Assembly (NCBI RefSeq): GCF_000523235.1
Contig: NZ_CP006850.1
Location: 4,216,001 to 4,280,000, forward strand
Direction of reading: 5' to 3'
DNA length: 64,000 nt
From: Nocardia nova SH22a
GTDB lineage: Bacteria > Actinomycetota > Actinomycetes > Mycobacteriales > Mycobacteriaceae
Shown one piece after another: positions 56,674 through 64,000 of this stretch (position 1 is the stretch's first letter; every line of letters begins with the position of its first letter). Below the pieces are notes generated by a model. The model had not been told where the DNA came from, ran no database searches, and worked only from the letters and a program-made list of their open reading frames with translations. The position numbers and the translations under genes are program-made.

Positions 56674-58272
56674 TCATCCTCCGCGCCGCAGACCTGCCCA
56701 GAAGTCGCAGTGATGCTCGGCGGCCAGATCGACTCGGGCGATACCGTCCCGGCCGGGCGCGAGAACCTGGGTGTGCGGCGGGTCGTCCTGCGCACGGAAC
56801 ACCGGCCACTGCGGCCGCCCCGGCCCGTTCGGGTCGCCGGTCGCGGCGAAACTCGCCCAGTAGTCGACCATCCGATCCGCCAAGACTTGCTGTTCCGGCG
56901 AGAACCTGGCTGGTTGCCCGCCGAGATCGAACAGCGACGGCAGATCGGACGTGTGATAGGCGCCCATCGGCATCGCGACCGGACCCGGCAGCGACGGCGG
57001 TACTGGATCGGCGAATTCGTACTGGCGGACCGGAGTGTGGGCCGCCATGTCCCGTGATGTTCCGTACTGCGTGCAAGCCCATTTGCGATCGGTGACGATC
57101 GCCGCGAACGCCTCGGCCGCCGACCCGTATGCCGTGCGCGGATACACGGTCTCGACCGCGGCCCGGTCCGCACCGAAGGTCTCGGTGAGCACGGCGTCAT
57201 AGGTGCGATCCGACATCGGCGCGGCGTCGTCGTAGGTGGCGGCGGACAGGGTGGCCTCGTTGCGAGTGGTGCCGGAGATGACCGGAACCCGTTGGAAGCG
57301 GCCGTTTTTCACCGCCTCGGCCGGATCGGACGGCAACAGCGGCGTGCCGTAGGCGGGATGGGCGAAGTCGGCGAGGGCCGGCTTCAATTTCTCCACCGGC
57401 AGCCTGCGCAGGCAGTCGGCGACCGCGGCAGCGTCGGGCCGGTCGCAGCCGAGATCCACGGCGGACCGCCGCCCCCGATCCTCGACCGCGGCGCGAGACC
57501 GGAAGACACTGCCCGCGGGTTGATGCCGCTGATCGAAGTTGTCGGGCCAGTTCACATCACAGGATCCGCTCTGCAGTATCGCCTTCTGGAACAGCCCGGC
57601 CGCCGACGGCGAGGTGAGCTGGGCGCACGCGCTCATCGCCCCCGCCGACTGCCCGGCAATCGTGACATTGTGCGGATCACCGCCGAAGGCACCGATATTG
57701 CGCTGCACCCACCTCAAAGCGGCCTGCTGGTCGGCGAGCCCGAATGTGCCGGAACCGGGGAGGCCGGGCAGCCCCAGAAAACCGAGCATCCCGAGACGGT
57801 AGTTGATCGACACCACCACCACGTCACCGCGCCGGGCCAGGCGCTCGGCATCGAAATAGTTTCCGGCGCCGCTGACGAAGACGCCACCGTGAATCCAGAA
57901 CACGACGGGCTTCGGGCGGTCACCGTGCCGGGGCGGTGTCGTGACATTCAGGTAGAGACAGTCCTCGGCGGTGGCCTCCGCAGGGAGACCGGGGAGTACC
58001 TGCGGGCACGCGTGCGCCGGTTCCGTCGCATCACGCTCCCCCTTCCACGGGGTGGCGGGTTCCGGGTTCCGCCAGCGCAACGCGTCCACCGGCGGCGCGG
58101 CATAGGGAATCGCCTGGAATATCCGTGCCGAATCGGTGGCGGTTCCGCGTACGAGACCGGTGTCGGTTCGAACCACCGTTGCCCCGGATGTGGTGTCCGG
58201 CGCGGCCTGCGCGGTGCCCGCGATGAGGATCAGCGATCCGATCGAAGCCGCCGCCCATCGAATATGTCTCAT
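56674..58272 (-). CDS. Secreted type B carboxylesterase
   Basis: 532 residues with a signal peptide (hydrophobic stretch near 7-22, cleavage after AQAAP). Type B esterase landmarks: EDCLYLNVTTP near 103-113, the oxyanion hole WIHGGVFVSGAGN, the nucleophile elbow GQSAGAM near 209, an acidic residue in TTRNEATL and the catalytic His in MGAYHTSDLPSLFDL near 440. It should hydrolyse short-chain or aryl esters outside the cell. The gene follows, in the same direction, a fragment of a GPP34 gene that ends 26 bases before its start, which suggests the esterase gene sits at a deletion boundary. Confidence 0.9.
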   Translation of the reverse strand: MRHIRWAAASIGSLILIAGTAQAAPDTTSGATVVRTDTGLVRGTATDSARIFQAIPYAAPPVDALRWRNPEPATPWKGERDATEPAHACPQVLPGLPAEATAEDCLYLNVTTPPRHGDRPKPVVFWIHGGVFVSGAGNYFDAERLARRGDVVVVSINYRLGMLGFLGLPGLPGSGTFGLADQQAALRWVQRNIGAFGGDPHNVTIAGQSAGAMSACAQLTSPSAAGLFQKAILQSGSCDVNWPDNFDQRHQPAGSVFRSRAAVEDRGRRSAVDLGCDRPDAAAVADCLRRLPVEKLKPALADFAHPAYGTPLLPSDPAEAVKNGRFQRVPVISGTTRNEATLSAATYDDAAPMSDRTYDAVLTETFGADRAAVETVYPRTAYGSAAEAFAAIVTDRKWACTQYGTSRDMAAHTPVRQYEFADPVPPSLPGPVAMPMGAYHTSDLPSLFDLGGQPARFSPEQQVLADRMVDYWASFAATGDPNGPGRPQWPVFRAQDDPPHTQVLAPGRDGIARVDLAAEHHCDFWAGLRRGG

Positions 58273-58298
58273 CTCCTGCCCATTCCTGTTGTCCGCGT

Positions 58299-58424
58299 TC
58301 AGGTGTGCGGCCCGGCCAGGGCGGTGGCGCGCACGAGGTATCCGGTGCGCTGCCGACCCGGCACTCGGTGGCGATCGGTCCGGTAGGCCAGTAGATACGC
58401 GTCGGCCGGTAGCGATTCGGTCAT
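58299..58424 (-). pseudogene. GPP34 (GOLPH3-like) family N-terminal fragment
   Basis: 41 codons from an ATG at 58424. SLPADAYLLAYRTDRHRV and GYLVRATALAGPH resemble the first helix region of bacterial GPP34 (Golgi phosphoprotein 3-like) proteins, which are normally above 200 residues. A TGA stops the frame and the esterase gene begins 26 bases later, so the other 80 percent is absent. No strong ribosome-binding site is seen. It is most simply the 5-prime end of a deleted gene; expression as a micro-protein cannot be excluded. Identification rests on a short stretch. Confidence 0.55.
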
Positions 58425-58535
58425 ACCGACATCATGGAAAACCAGTGGCCACAACCGCTTCGGCACAAGGTCGGCAGCGATCGCGACTTTGGTTCCGCAG
58501 CGTCCGACCGATGGACGACGACACGAATGCCGCGG

Positions 58536-59192
58536 TCACACCAGCCCGGCGTCGTGCGCTGCGAGGGCAATCTGGGTGCGGTTGCCCAGTTCGAGTTTGG
58601 TCAGAATGCGCGAGACGTGCGCCTTCACCGTCGGCACGCTCATGTACAGATCGGTGGCGATCTCGGCGTTGGGTTTGCCCGCCGCGACCGCGAGCGCCAC
58701 TTCGTGTTCGCGCTCACTGAGTCTGGCGAACGCAGTGCGGGCCCGCTCGTAGTTGCCCGCATCGGTGGTCACCTTGTTCATCAGTTTGCGGGTGACCTGT
58801 GGTGAGAGAATCGGGTCCCCCGCGGCCACGCGCTGGATCGCCGCCACGATCTGCGCCGGCGGGGTGTCCTTGAGCAGGAACCCGTCCGCTCCCGCGTGCA
58901 GTGCGCGCAAGATGTTCTCGTCGGTGTCGAAGGTGGTGAGCACGATGACCGCCGGCGGTTTCGCGTGGCGGCTGCGCAGTCTGCCGGTGGCGGTGACACC
59001 GTCCATTCGTGGCATGCGGATATCCATCAGGACCACATCGGGGGCGTGCGCGGCGACCGCGTCGAGTGCGGCGTCGCCGTCGGCGGCTTCTCCGACGACG
59101 GCGATATCCTGTGCGCCGTCGAGCATCAGGGTCAGCCCCGCGCGCACGAGCGCGTCGTCGTCGACGATGACGACCCGGACCGCGGTGCTCAC
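58536..59192 (-). CDS. NarL/LuxR family response regulator
   Basis: 218 residues. The receiver domain (about 1-120) has the acidic pair VIVDDD, the phosphorylated Asp in VVLMDIRMPRMDG, the Thr in VIVLTTFDTDE and Lys in FLLKDTPP. The C-terminal HTH spans about 150-215 (LSEREHEVALAVAAGKPNAE, then MSVPTVKAHVSRILTKLELG). It should be phosphorylated by the histidine kinase encoded upstream and then activate genes. The GTG start overlaps the kinase stop (GTGA), a typical coupled two-component pair. Because the kinase frame is broken, the regulator may lack its partner. Confidence 0.9.
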   Translation of the reverse strand: MSTAVRVVIVDDDALVRAGLTLMLDGAQDIAVVGEAADGDAALDAVAAHAPDVVLMDIRMPRMDGVTATGRLRSRHAKPPAVIVLTTFDTDENILRALHAGADGFLLKDTPPAQIVAAIQRVAAGDPILSPQVTRKLMNKVTTDAGNYERARTAFARLSEREHEVALAVAAGKPNAEIATDLYMSVPTVKAHVSRILTKLELGNRTQIALAAHDAGLV

Positions 59193-60335
59193 AGCGGCCA
59201 GGGTATCGAAGCACACAACCGGAATTCGCCCGACGAGGTGAATTCGTGGTCGAGTCGGCCGCCGGTGAGGCGCACTCGTTCGGTCAGCCCGATCAGACCC
59301 GTCCCCGTTCCCGGAGCATTCGAGGGAATTCCGCCGATCGGATTGCGGACCTCGATACGCAGATCCGCGCCCGGCCTGCCACCGACGCTCACGTGCACCG
59401 GCAGCCCGGCCGCGTGCTTGCGCGCATTGGTCAGTCCCTCCTGCACGACTCGGTAGCCCGTGCGGCCGACCGACGCGGGGACCGACTCCTTGTCGCTGAT
59501 CCGGTCGTCGAAATGCACGACGCTCTGCGCCGCCCGCGATCCCGCCACGAGGTCGGGCAGTTCAGCGAGACCGGGCTGCGGCCGGTCGATCTCGGTGTCC
59601 TCGCGGAGAACGCCGATCACCTCGCGAAGTTCGGCGAGCGCCTGATGCACACCTTCGCGGATGACCCCGGCCGCCCGCGTGATCTGCGGCGCGGTCACGT
59701 CCTCACGGTATTCCAGCGCACCCGCGAAGGTCGCCACCAGCGAAAGCCGGTGTGCCAGTACATCGTGCATCTCACGCGCCAGTGCCCGCCGTTCGGCCGC
59801 CCGCGCCTCCGCGACCCGGCGCCCCTGTTCGGCCTCGGCACGCATGGCGCGATCGCACAACGAGTCGATCAGCTCCGCACGGGCTCTGATCAGCAAACCC
59901 CATCCGATCAGAGCCGCGTGTACCGAGATGTCGAGTACGAGCCACCAGCCGAAGGACAGGCCGTACGGCGGCTGCCACAGGCCGTAGATCGCATGCCCGG
60001 TGGCACTGGCCACCGCCGCGACGGCCACGACCGCCGGACGGTTGCGCGCGGCGATCACGATCGTGGCGCCGGTAGCCGGACGGGGTCGCGGCCGGTGACA
60101 GCGCGGCCAGCACCGAAAGGGCCAGAATACCGGCCACCGGCCACCGGAAAACACCGCTCAGCAGCACACATCCCGCGATGCCGATCACGATGTCGGCCAC
60201 CGGTCCCGCTCCCCCGCCGTGCGCCTCGGTCTGCCCCAGCACCGTAGCCGCGGTCAGCGACAGGTCCAGGCCCACGACGAATACGCGGGACCGGCGACTG
60301 GGAGGCCGCTGCGTCGACCAGGCTGGTTGCTGCAC
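59189..60335 (-). pseudogene. Histidine kinase with a frameshift in the membrane domain
   Basis: Two frames together make one NarL-partner kinase. The upstream part, from a GTG at 60335 (VQQPAWSTQRPP), encodes membrane segments (VFVVGLDLSLTAATVLG, AGPVADIVIGIAGCVLLSGV, VAGILALSVLAALSP). Between about 60060 and 60100 the homology moves to the next frame, which continues ATIVIAARNRPAVVAVAAVA through another membrane segment, the HisKA_3 box REMHDVLAHRLSLVATFAGA with the phosphorylated His, an N-box VVQEGLTNARKHA and the G-box GTGTGLIGLTERV. One extra base explains the shift. It may be a real inactivating mutation or a sequencing error. Confidence 0.78.
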
Positions 60336-60466
60336 GCGTCGCAGCCTAGGTGGTCGCCGGAAACGTGAACACCGACGAAAGTAGGTGTCCGATTCGACCA
60401 TGGCCGGTCGCGGGCCGACCGTCCGCCCGACGCGGCGACGACGGCGGCGCGGCGACGCTGAACGGC

Positions 60467-61699
60467 ATGGGCACTGCATACGACGAACCACGTACCGGAC
60501 CGCTGGCGCGCCTCGCCGCCGTCCTCACCTGCGCGGCGGCCGCACTGGCGCTCACCGCCTGCGAACAGCACGACGAGAGTGCGAAATATGCTCGGGGCGA
60601 ACTACTTTCATCCGAGCCGTTGCTGTCGATGGACGCCGCCCAGGCTGGGGACTATGTGCGGCAGCATGGATTCGACGCGGCTGCTGTCCGTTTCGGTGTC
60701 GACGCCTACCGGGTGCTGTACCGCAGCACCGACGACAGCGGATCGGACACCGTCGCCAGCGGGATAGCAGCCTTCCCACGGACGCAAGGTGATCCGGAAC
60801 TGCCGGTCACCATGTATCTGCACGGCACGAATCCGGTCCGCACGGCCGCGGCCTCGGTCGCCGACTCCCCCGACCGCGCGGCGGTCGTCCTGCTGGCCGG
60901 ATCCGGGCGGGCCACCACCGCACCGGACTACCAAGGTCTCGGCCTCGGGCGCGGCGCTCCCGCGTATCTGATCGCCGGCCCGACCGTGCGCACCGCCGTG
61001 GACGGTCTCACCGCATCCCGCGCACTCGCACACCAGCAGGACCGGCAGTTGCGCAGACGGGTCGATGTCACCGGTTTCTCACAGGGCGCGCACGCGGCGA
61101 TACCGGTGGCCCGCGCCCTCCAGGACGGCAGCGATCCACAGTCGAGCGCGGGCGCGGTCGCCGCCGTGGCCGGACCGCACGACCTGTTCGGCACCGAACT
61201 CGAGGCCGCCCTCGACGGCCGCCTGAATCCGCACGAAGCGACCCTGTACCTCGCCTACTTCACCACGTCCTGGAACCGCACCTACCACCTGTACGCGTCA
61301 CCGGGCGAAGCCTTCAACCCTCCCTACGACCGGAAAACGGACGCGCTGTTCGACGGTTCGCACTCCCTCGACGAGATCATCCCCGCGCTGCCCGGCTCAC
61401 CGGGTGAGCTGCTGCGCCCGGACTTCATCCGGAAACTGTTGCACCCCAGCGGAAATCTGGCTCGGGCCGTTGCCGACAACGACGATCTGTGCGTGGGAGC
61501 GCATCTGCACGGGCCGGTGAAACTGTTCCACGGCACCGCGGACACCGACGTCGCGTACGCCAATTCCGAACGGTGCCGCGACAGCCTGGCCGCGAGCGGC
61601 ACCCAGGTAGAGCTGGTCGACGCGGGGTCGCTCGACCACACCGGCACCGCGCTGTCCTCCTTCCCGGCAATCGCCGCCTGGCTCGAGGAGTTGTCATGA
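60467..61699 (+). CDS. Lipoprotein lipase/esterase (alpha/beta hydrolase)
   Basis: 410 residues. An N-terminal signal with lipobox LTAC places the lipid-modified Cys at 32, so the protein should be anchored on the outer face of the membrane. The mature part is an alpha/beta hydrolase: LPVTMYLHGTNPVRTA, the nucleophile elbow GFSQGAHAA near 200, an acidic residue in FHGTADTDVAYA and a His in SLDHTGTALSSF near 392. It belongs with secretory-lipase-like esterases. ATG at 60467 is used; the frame upstream lacks a signal peptide. It is followed, with ATGA overlap, by the decayed transporter gene. Confidence 0.83.
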   Translation: MGTAYDEPRTGPLARLAAVLTCAAAALALTACEQHDESAKYARGELLSSEPLLSMDAAQAGDYVRQHGFDAAAVRFGVDAYRVLYRSTDDSGSDTVASGIAAFPRTQGDPELPVTMYLHGTNPVRTAAASVADSPDRAAVVLLAGSGRATTAPDYQGLGLGRGAPAYLIAGPTVRTAVDGLTASRALAHQQDRQLRRRVDVTGFSQGAHAAIPVARALQDGSDPQSSAGAVAAVAGPHDLFGTELEAALDGRLNPHEATLYLAYFTTSWNRTYHLYASPGEAFNPPYDRKTDALFDGSHSLDEIIPALPGSPGELLRPDFIRKLLHPSGNLARAVADNDDLCVGAHLHGPVKLFHGTADTDVAYANSERCRDSLAASGTQVELVDAGSLDHTGTALSSFPAIAAWLEELS

Positions 61700-62147
61700 T
61701 CACGACCCGACCCGCGCCCCGGATGGCTCACCTTGCCGTGCCGGTCATCTGCCTGGCACAGCTCATGGTCGTTTCGGCAGACGCCGCATATTCCTCACGG
61801 GCACAGCGGTTTTCACGCTCGCCTCATTGCTGTGCGGACTGGCGACTCCCCCGGCCGTTCTCCTGGCGGCGCGCGCGGCCCTGGCCACCGTCGCCGCGCA
61901 GACCACCACCGGCGCATTCGAAGACGGCGCGGCAATGCCCGAGGCCTTGACCGAAGGCGTCACCACCGGCTGTGCCGCCATCGTCGCCGTCGCGATCACC
62001 GCGCTCGCGGTAACCCTGGCGGGCAGACCCCGCCGCTACCTGTACACGAACCGAGGCAGGTTCTACCAGCCACCCGCCGCCGAAACGGCCGACCCGAATC
62101 CGTCCCTCCTCACCGCCGAGTCTCCGCACATCGAAAGTGAGCTGTAA
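61696..62147 (+). pseudogene. Decayed MFS (DHA2-type) transporter
   Basis: Three pieces of a drug-transporter-like gene remain. From the ATG at 61696 one frame reads TTRPAPRMAHLAVPVICLAQ and LMVV, like the first helix of DHA2 transporters. At about 61788 similarity moves to another frame: IFLTGTAVFTLASLLCGLAT and PPAVLLAARAALATVAA resemble the third/fourth helix region. That frame then joins a C-terminal-like part (MPEALTEGVTTGCAAIVAVA, ITALAVTLAGRPRR). Ten or more helices are missing, so transport is impossible. The last 321 bases form an open frame (from 61827) whose stop overlaps the next gene (TAATG), so part may still be translated. Confidence 0.65.
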
Positions 62148-62410
62148 TGCCGACACCGATTACTCCCGGTTCCGACCAGCCGATCCCCGACGGCCCCGAA
62201 CTCGACCGCCTCGTCGGCGAGGCGATGCGGACCCCGGAAGTGGAGTGGCACTGGACGATTCGCACCGAGACCGGCCTGGCCATCGTGCTCGCGATGGCGA
62301 TCATCACCCTCTGGGGCACCGTGGCGGACAAGAGCCACCGGCGTACCGCAACTGCTCGGGCGGTATCGACACCCGGCCCCCACTCCGCGCCGCCGCGTTC
62401 ACTGCGCTGA
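62147..62410 (+). CDS. Small membrane protein of unknown function
   Basis: 87 residues. A polar N-terminus (GPELDRLVGEAMRTPEVEWH) is followed by one hydrophobic segment near 43-58 (TGLAIVLAMAIITLWGTV) and a basic tail, so the product would be a single-pass membrane protein. Its ATG overlaps the TAA of the decayed transporter frame. I do not recognise a family. Its survival as an open frame after the decayed gene suggests either recent decay or an independent use. Confidence 0.5.
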   Translation: MPTPITPGSDQPIPDGPELDRLVGEAMRTPEVEWHWTIRTETGLAIVLAMAIITLWGTVADKSHRRTATARAVSTPGPHSAPPRSLR

Positions 62411-62513
62411 CGCAGGCGGCAACCAGTTCGGGTTGGTCCGCCGGGATGTGGTGGCCCGCCCGGCGTCGAACATGTTTGGGCGCAATGGGTTTCGCGAAGG
62501 TCGACCGAGCTGG

Positions 62514-63221
62514 TCAAGACATATGACTGCCGCCGCCCGGATCCTGTTCGCCGAGTATCGCCGTGGCGACCGATACGGCTGTGGCGCACTGTTGTGTGAC
62601 GGTTCGGGCGGTCGGGTCGGTGTGTGGCACCTGCTGGGTGAGGTTGATCAGCAACGGCTGTGGTGCTCCGGTGTCGATGACGAGCATGCAGACTGTTTTC
62701 GTTGTGCCGCTGTCGAGACCGGCGGTCCAGCGACTGGCTGCGCCTACAGCGTAGTACCGGTTGTCGATGAGGAATCGTTCGAACAGTTGGGCGGCGTCCT
62801 TGTCGACCATCGTCGCGGTGATGCCGCTGCCGTCGTCGTTCGGATAGTCGCGGCGCCAGAAGGAGCCGAACGGTGTCGCCGTCGTCATCACCGACACGAC
62901 CGTGCCGTGCGTGCCGCCTGCCCAGCAGCCGTGGCCGGGAACCATCGGTGTGGCCCGGACATCCTGCGGCACACCGGCAATCGTGTGCACCCGCGGAGTG
63001 AAGGCGGTGCATTCGCTGCCGGGAGCCAGGACGGGGGCGCGGTTGGTGAGGAATCGCAGATAGGTGTCGCGAACGGCGTCCTGCGACAGCGTGGCGGCGT
63101 GCGGGCCGTTCGTATTGTGGGCGGCGCATCCTGTGACGGCGGCCAGCGCGGCGACGACGATCGCGACCAGACGTCCTGGCCCGGTGACGTCGCGTCGTGC
63201 ACCGCTGTGGGATTGCGCCAT
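62514..63221 (-). CDS. Putative lipoprotein of unknown function
   Basis: 235 residues. A basic start, a hydrophobic stretch (LVAIVVAALAAV) and the lipobox VTGC with Cys32 indicate a lipid-anchored exported protein. The mature domain has cysteines in SECTAF, HGCWAG, TVCMLV and QQCATA, enough for two disulfides, and conserved-looking pieces such as FWRRDYPNDDGSGITATMVD. I do not recognise the family. It is convergent with the small membrane protein gene and lies 44 bases upstream of the acyl-CoA ligase stop, in the same direction as that gene. Confidence 0.72.
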   Translation of the reverse strand: MAQSHSGARRDVTGPGRLVAIVVAALAAVTGCAAHNTNGPHAATLSQDAVRDTYLRFLTNRAPVLAPGSECTAFTPRVHTIAGVPQDVRATPMVPGHGCWAGGTHGTVVSVMTTATPFGSFWRRDYPNDDGSGITATMVDKDAAQLFERFLIDNRYYAVGAASRWTAGLDSGTTKTVCMLVIDTGAPQPLLINLTQQVPHTDPTARTVTQQCATAVSVATAILGEQDPGGGSHMS

Positions 63222-63265
63222 GATTCTCCGATGCTACCGAGGCGCATCCGGCCGATGCGTGCCCG

Positions 63266-64000
63266 CTACCGCGCTGCCACCTCCTTCGCCCAGCGGTAGT
63301 CGGCTTTGCCTGCCGGTGTGCGCTTCACCTCGTCGACGAGCGCCATCGAGCGCGGGATCTTGTAACCGGCCAGGGTCTTTCGGCAATGTTCCTGGATGTC
63401 TTCCAGCGACGGGCGCGCCGCGTCGGGATAGATCTCGATGACCGCGGATACCTGTTGGCCCATCCGCTCGTCGGGCACCGGGACGACGAGCGCGTCCGCG
63501 ATGGACGGGTGGGCGTGCAGCGCCGCCTCGACCTCCTCGGCGAAGACCTTTTCGCCACCGGTGTTGATGCACTGCGAACCGCGGCCGAGAAACACTATAG
63601 TGCCGTCGGATTCGACCCGGCCCATATCCCCCAGCACCGCCAGCCGGGTTCCGTCGGCGCGGACCGGGAAGGTGCGCGCGGTCTTGTCCGCGTCGTTGTA
63701 GTAGCCGAGCGGGATGTTGCCGGTCCGCGCGATGTGGCCCTCCTGCGGCGACCCCGGGGTCAGTTCGCGCAACTCGTCGTCGACCACGATCATATTGGGC
63801 GACTTGGGCATTCGCAGACTGCCCGTTTCGTCGACCGTGAACGCGCCGTCGCTGCCGGTCTCCGAGGCGCCGAAATTGTCGCGCAACAACAGATCCGGCT
63901 TGACCGCGAGCATCCGCTGCCGCACCCCGACCGACCAGATCGCCCCGCCGGAGGTGATCGAGTACAGCGAACCGAAGTCGATGTCGTCCTTGCGCCGCTC
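63266..64000 (-). CDS. Acyl-CoA ligase, C-terminal part (continues past the edge)
   Basis: 244 codons are visible; the gene enters from the right edge. NFGASETGSDGAFTVDETG is the ATP-binding region with the Glu of the A5 motif, GDMGRVESDGTIVFLGRGSQ and CINTGGEKVFAEEVEAALHA form the hinge, and RTPAGKADYRWAKEVA holds the catalytic lysine. The pattern RGSQCINTGGEKVFAEEVE is typical of a mycobacterial-type FadD branch. Upstream codons (TSGGAIWSVGVRQRM) continue the same frame to base 64000. The substrate and neighbours cannot be judged from this part. Confidence 0.88.
   Translation of the reverse strand, partial: ERRKDDIDFGSLYSITSGGAIWSVGVRQRMLAVKPDLLLRDNFGASETGSDGAFTVDETGSLRMPKSPNMIVVDDELRELTPGSPQEGHIARTGNIPLGYYNDADKTARTFPVRADGTRLAVLGDMGRVESDGTIVFLGRGSQCINTGGEKVFAEEVEAALHAHPSIADALVVPVPDERMGQQVSAVIEIYPDAARPSLEDIQEHCRKTLAGYKIPRSMALVDEVKRTPAGKADYRWAKEVAAR

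Noticed and set aside
1..64000. CRISPR arrays, insertion sequences, prophage or plasmid genes
   Set aside because: No regularly spaced long repeats, no transposase or integrase-like frames and no terminal inverted repeats were seen.

Overview
The window is high-GC DNA (roughly two thirds G+C, codons ending mostly in G or C, many GTG starts, ATGA/GTGA stop-start overlaps). It comes from the chromosome of a mycolic-acid-type actinobacterium, most like Nocardia, with Rhodococcus or Mycobacterium relatives as alternatives. Pointers are the large number of FadD/FadE-type genes, a GabD2-like dehydrogenase, a cholesterol-oxidase-like GMC flavoprotein, a phosphoribosyltransferase-hydrolase fusion of mycobacterial type, a DUF4254 protein, and a crtE-crtI-crtB carotenoid operon. 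I see no rRNA, tRNA, CRISPR array, complete insertion sequence or phage gene.

Region 1 (1-2.2 kb): the start of a CoA-transferase gene, a divergent IclR regulator, a conserved hypothetical gene and an RDD membrane protein. Region 2 (2.2-18.8 kb): a large catabolic cluster with alcohol dehydrogenase, acyl-CoA dehydrogenase, a plus-strand operon (acyl-CoA ligase, thiolase, class III CoA-transferase) and a ten-gene minus-strand operon (aldehyde dehydrogenase, Ltp2-like aldolase with its DUF35 partner, two enoyl-CoA hydratases, two SDRs, an acyl-CoA ligase, a ribbon-less DUF35 protein and a thiolase-fold protein whose nucleophilic Cys is Ser), plus a TetR regulator. Near-identical palindromes lie before the alcohol dehydrogenase, between acyl-CoA dehydrogenase and ligase, between aldehyde dehydrogenase and tetR, and before a distant secreted lipase. 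Together they suggest a local regulon that oxidises an alcohol to an acid, activates it with CoA, and shortens it by beta-oxidation and retro-aldol cleavage; a branched terpenoid or sterol side chain would fit. Region 3 (18.9-27.4 kb): a second regulon (acyl-CoA dehydrogenase, TetR, alpha/beta hydrolase, long FadD, GabD2-like dehydrogenase, GMC oxidoreductase) with its own palindrome family. Region 4 (27.4-35.7 kb): a third fatty-acid-type module (divergent FadD; SCP-x thiolase, two MaoC subunits, SDR, crotonase, FadD) ending in a decayed acyl-CoA dehydrogenase fragment and a double-headed TetR protein.

Region 5 (35.7-44 kb): secreted lipase, carotenoid operon, an upstream stretch with 11-bp-spaced repeats like the operators of light-responsive MerR regulators, a small secreted protein, a YihY-type membrane protein and a secreted beta-propeller. 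Region 6 (44-51 kb): a GH19 cell-wall hydrolase with a CRP-like site upstream, the phosphoribosyltransferase-hydrolase fusion, two secreted proteins, and a flavin monooxygenase in an operon with a TetR gene. Region 7 (51.3-56.7 kb): SDR, TetR and sterol-desaturase-like genes sharing an operator, then GtrA, PPOX, alpha/beta hydrolase and DUF4254 genes. Region 8 (56.7-64 kb): carboxylesterase, a GPP34 fragment, a two-component pair whose kinase is frameshifted, a lipoprotein lipase, a decayed MFS transporter, two small genes and the end of another acyl-CoA ligase.

The main theme is a mosaic of self-contained lipid or terpenoid catabolic modules, each with its own TetR gene and palindrome family, together with several gene remnants that indicate ongoing loss. 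Substrates are inferred; none can be fixed from sequence alone.
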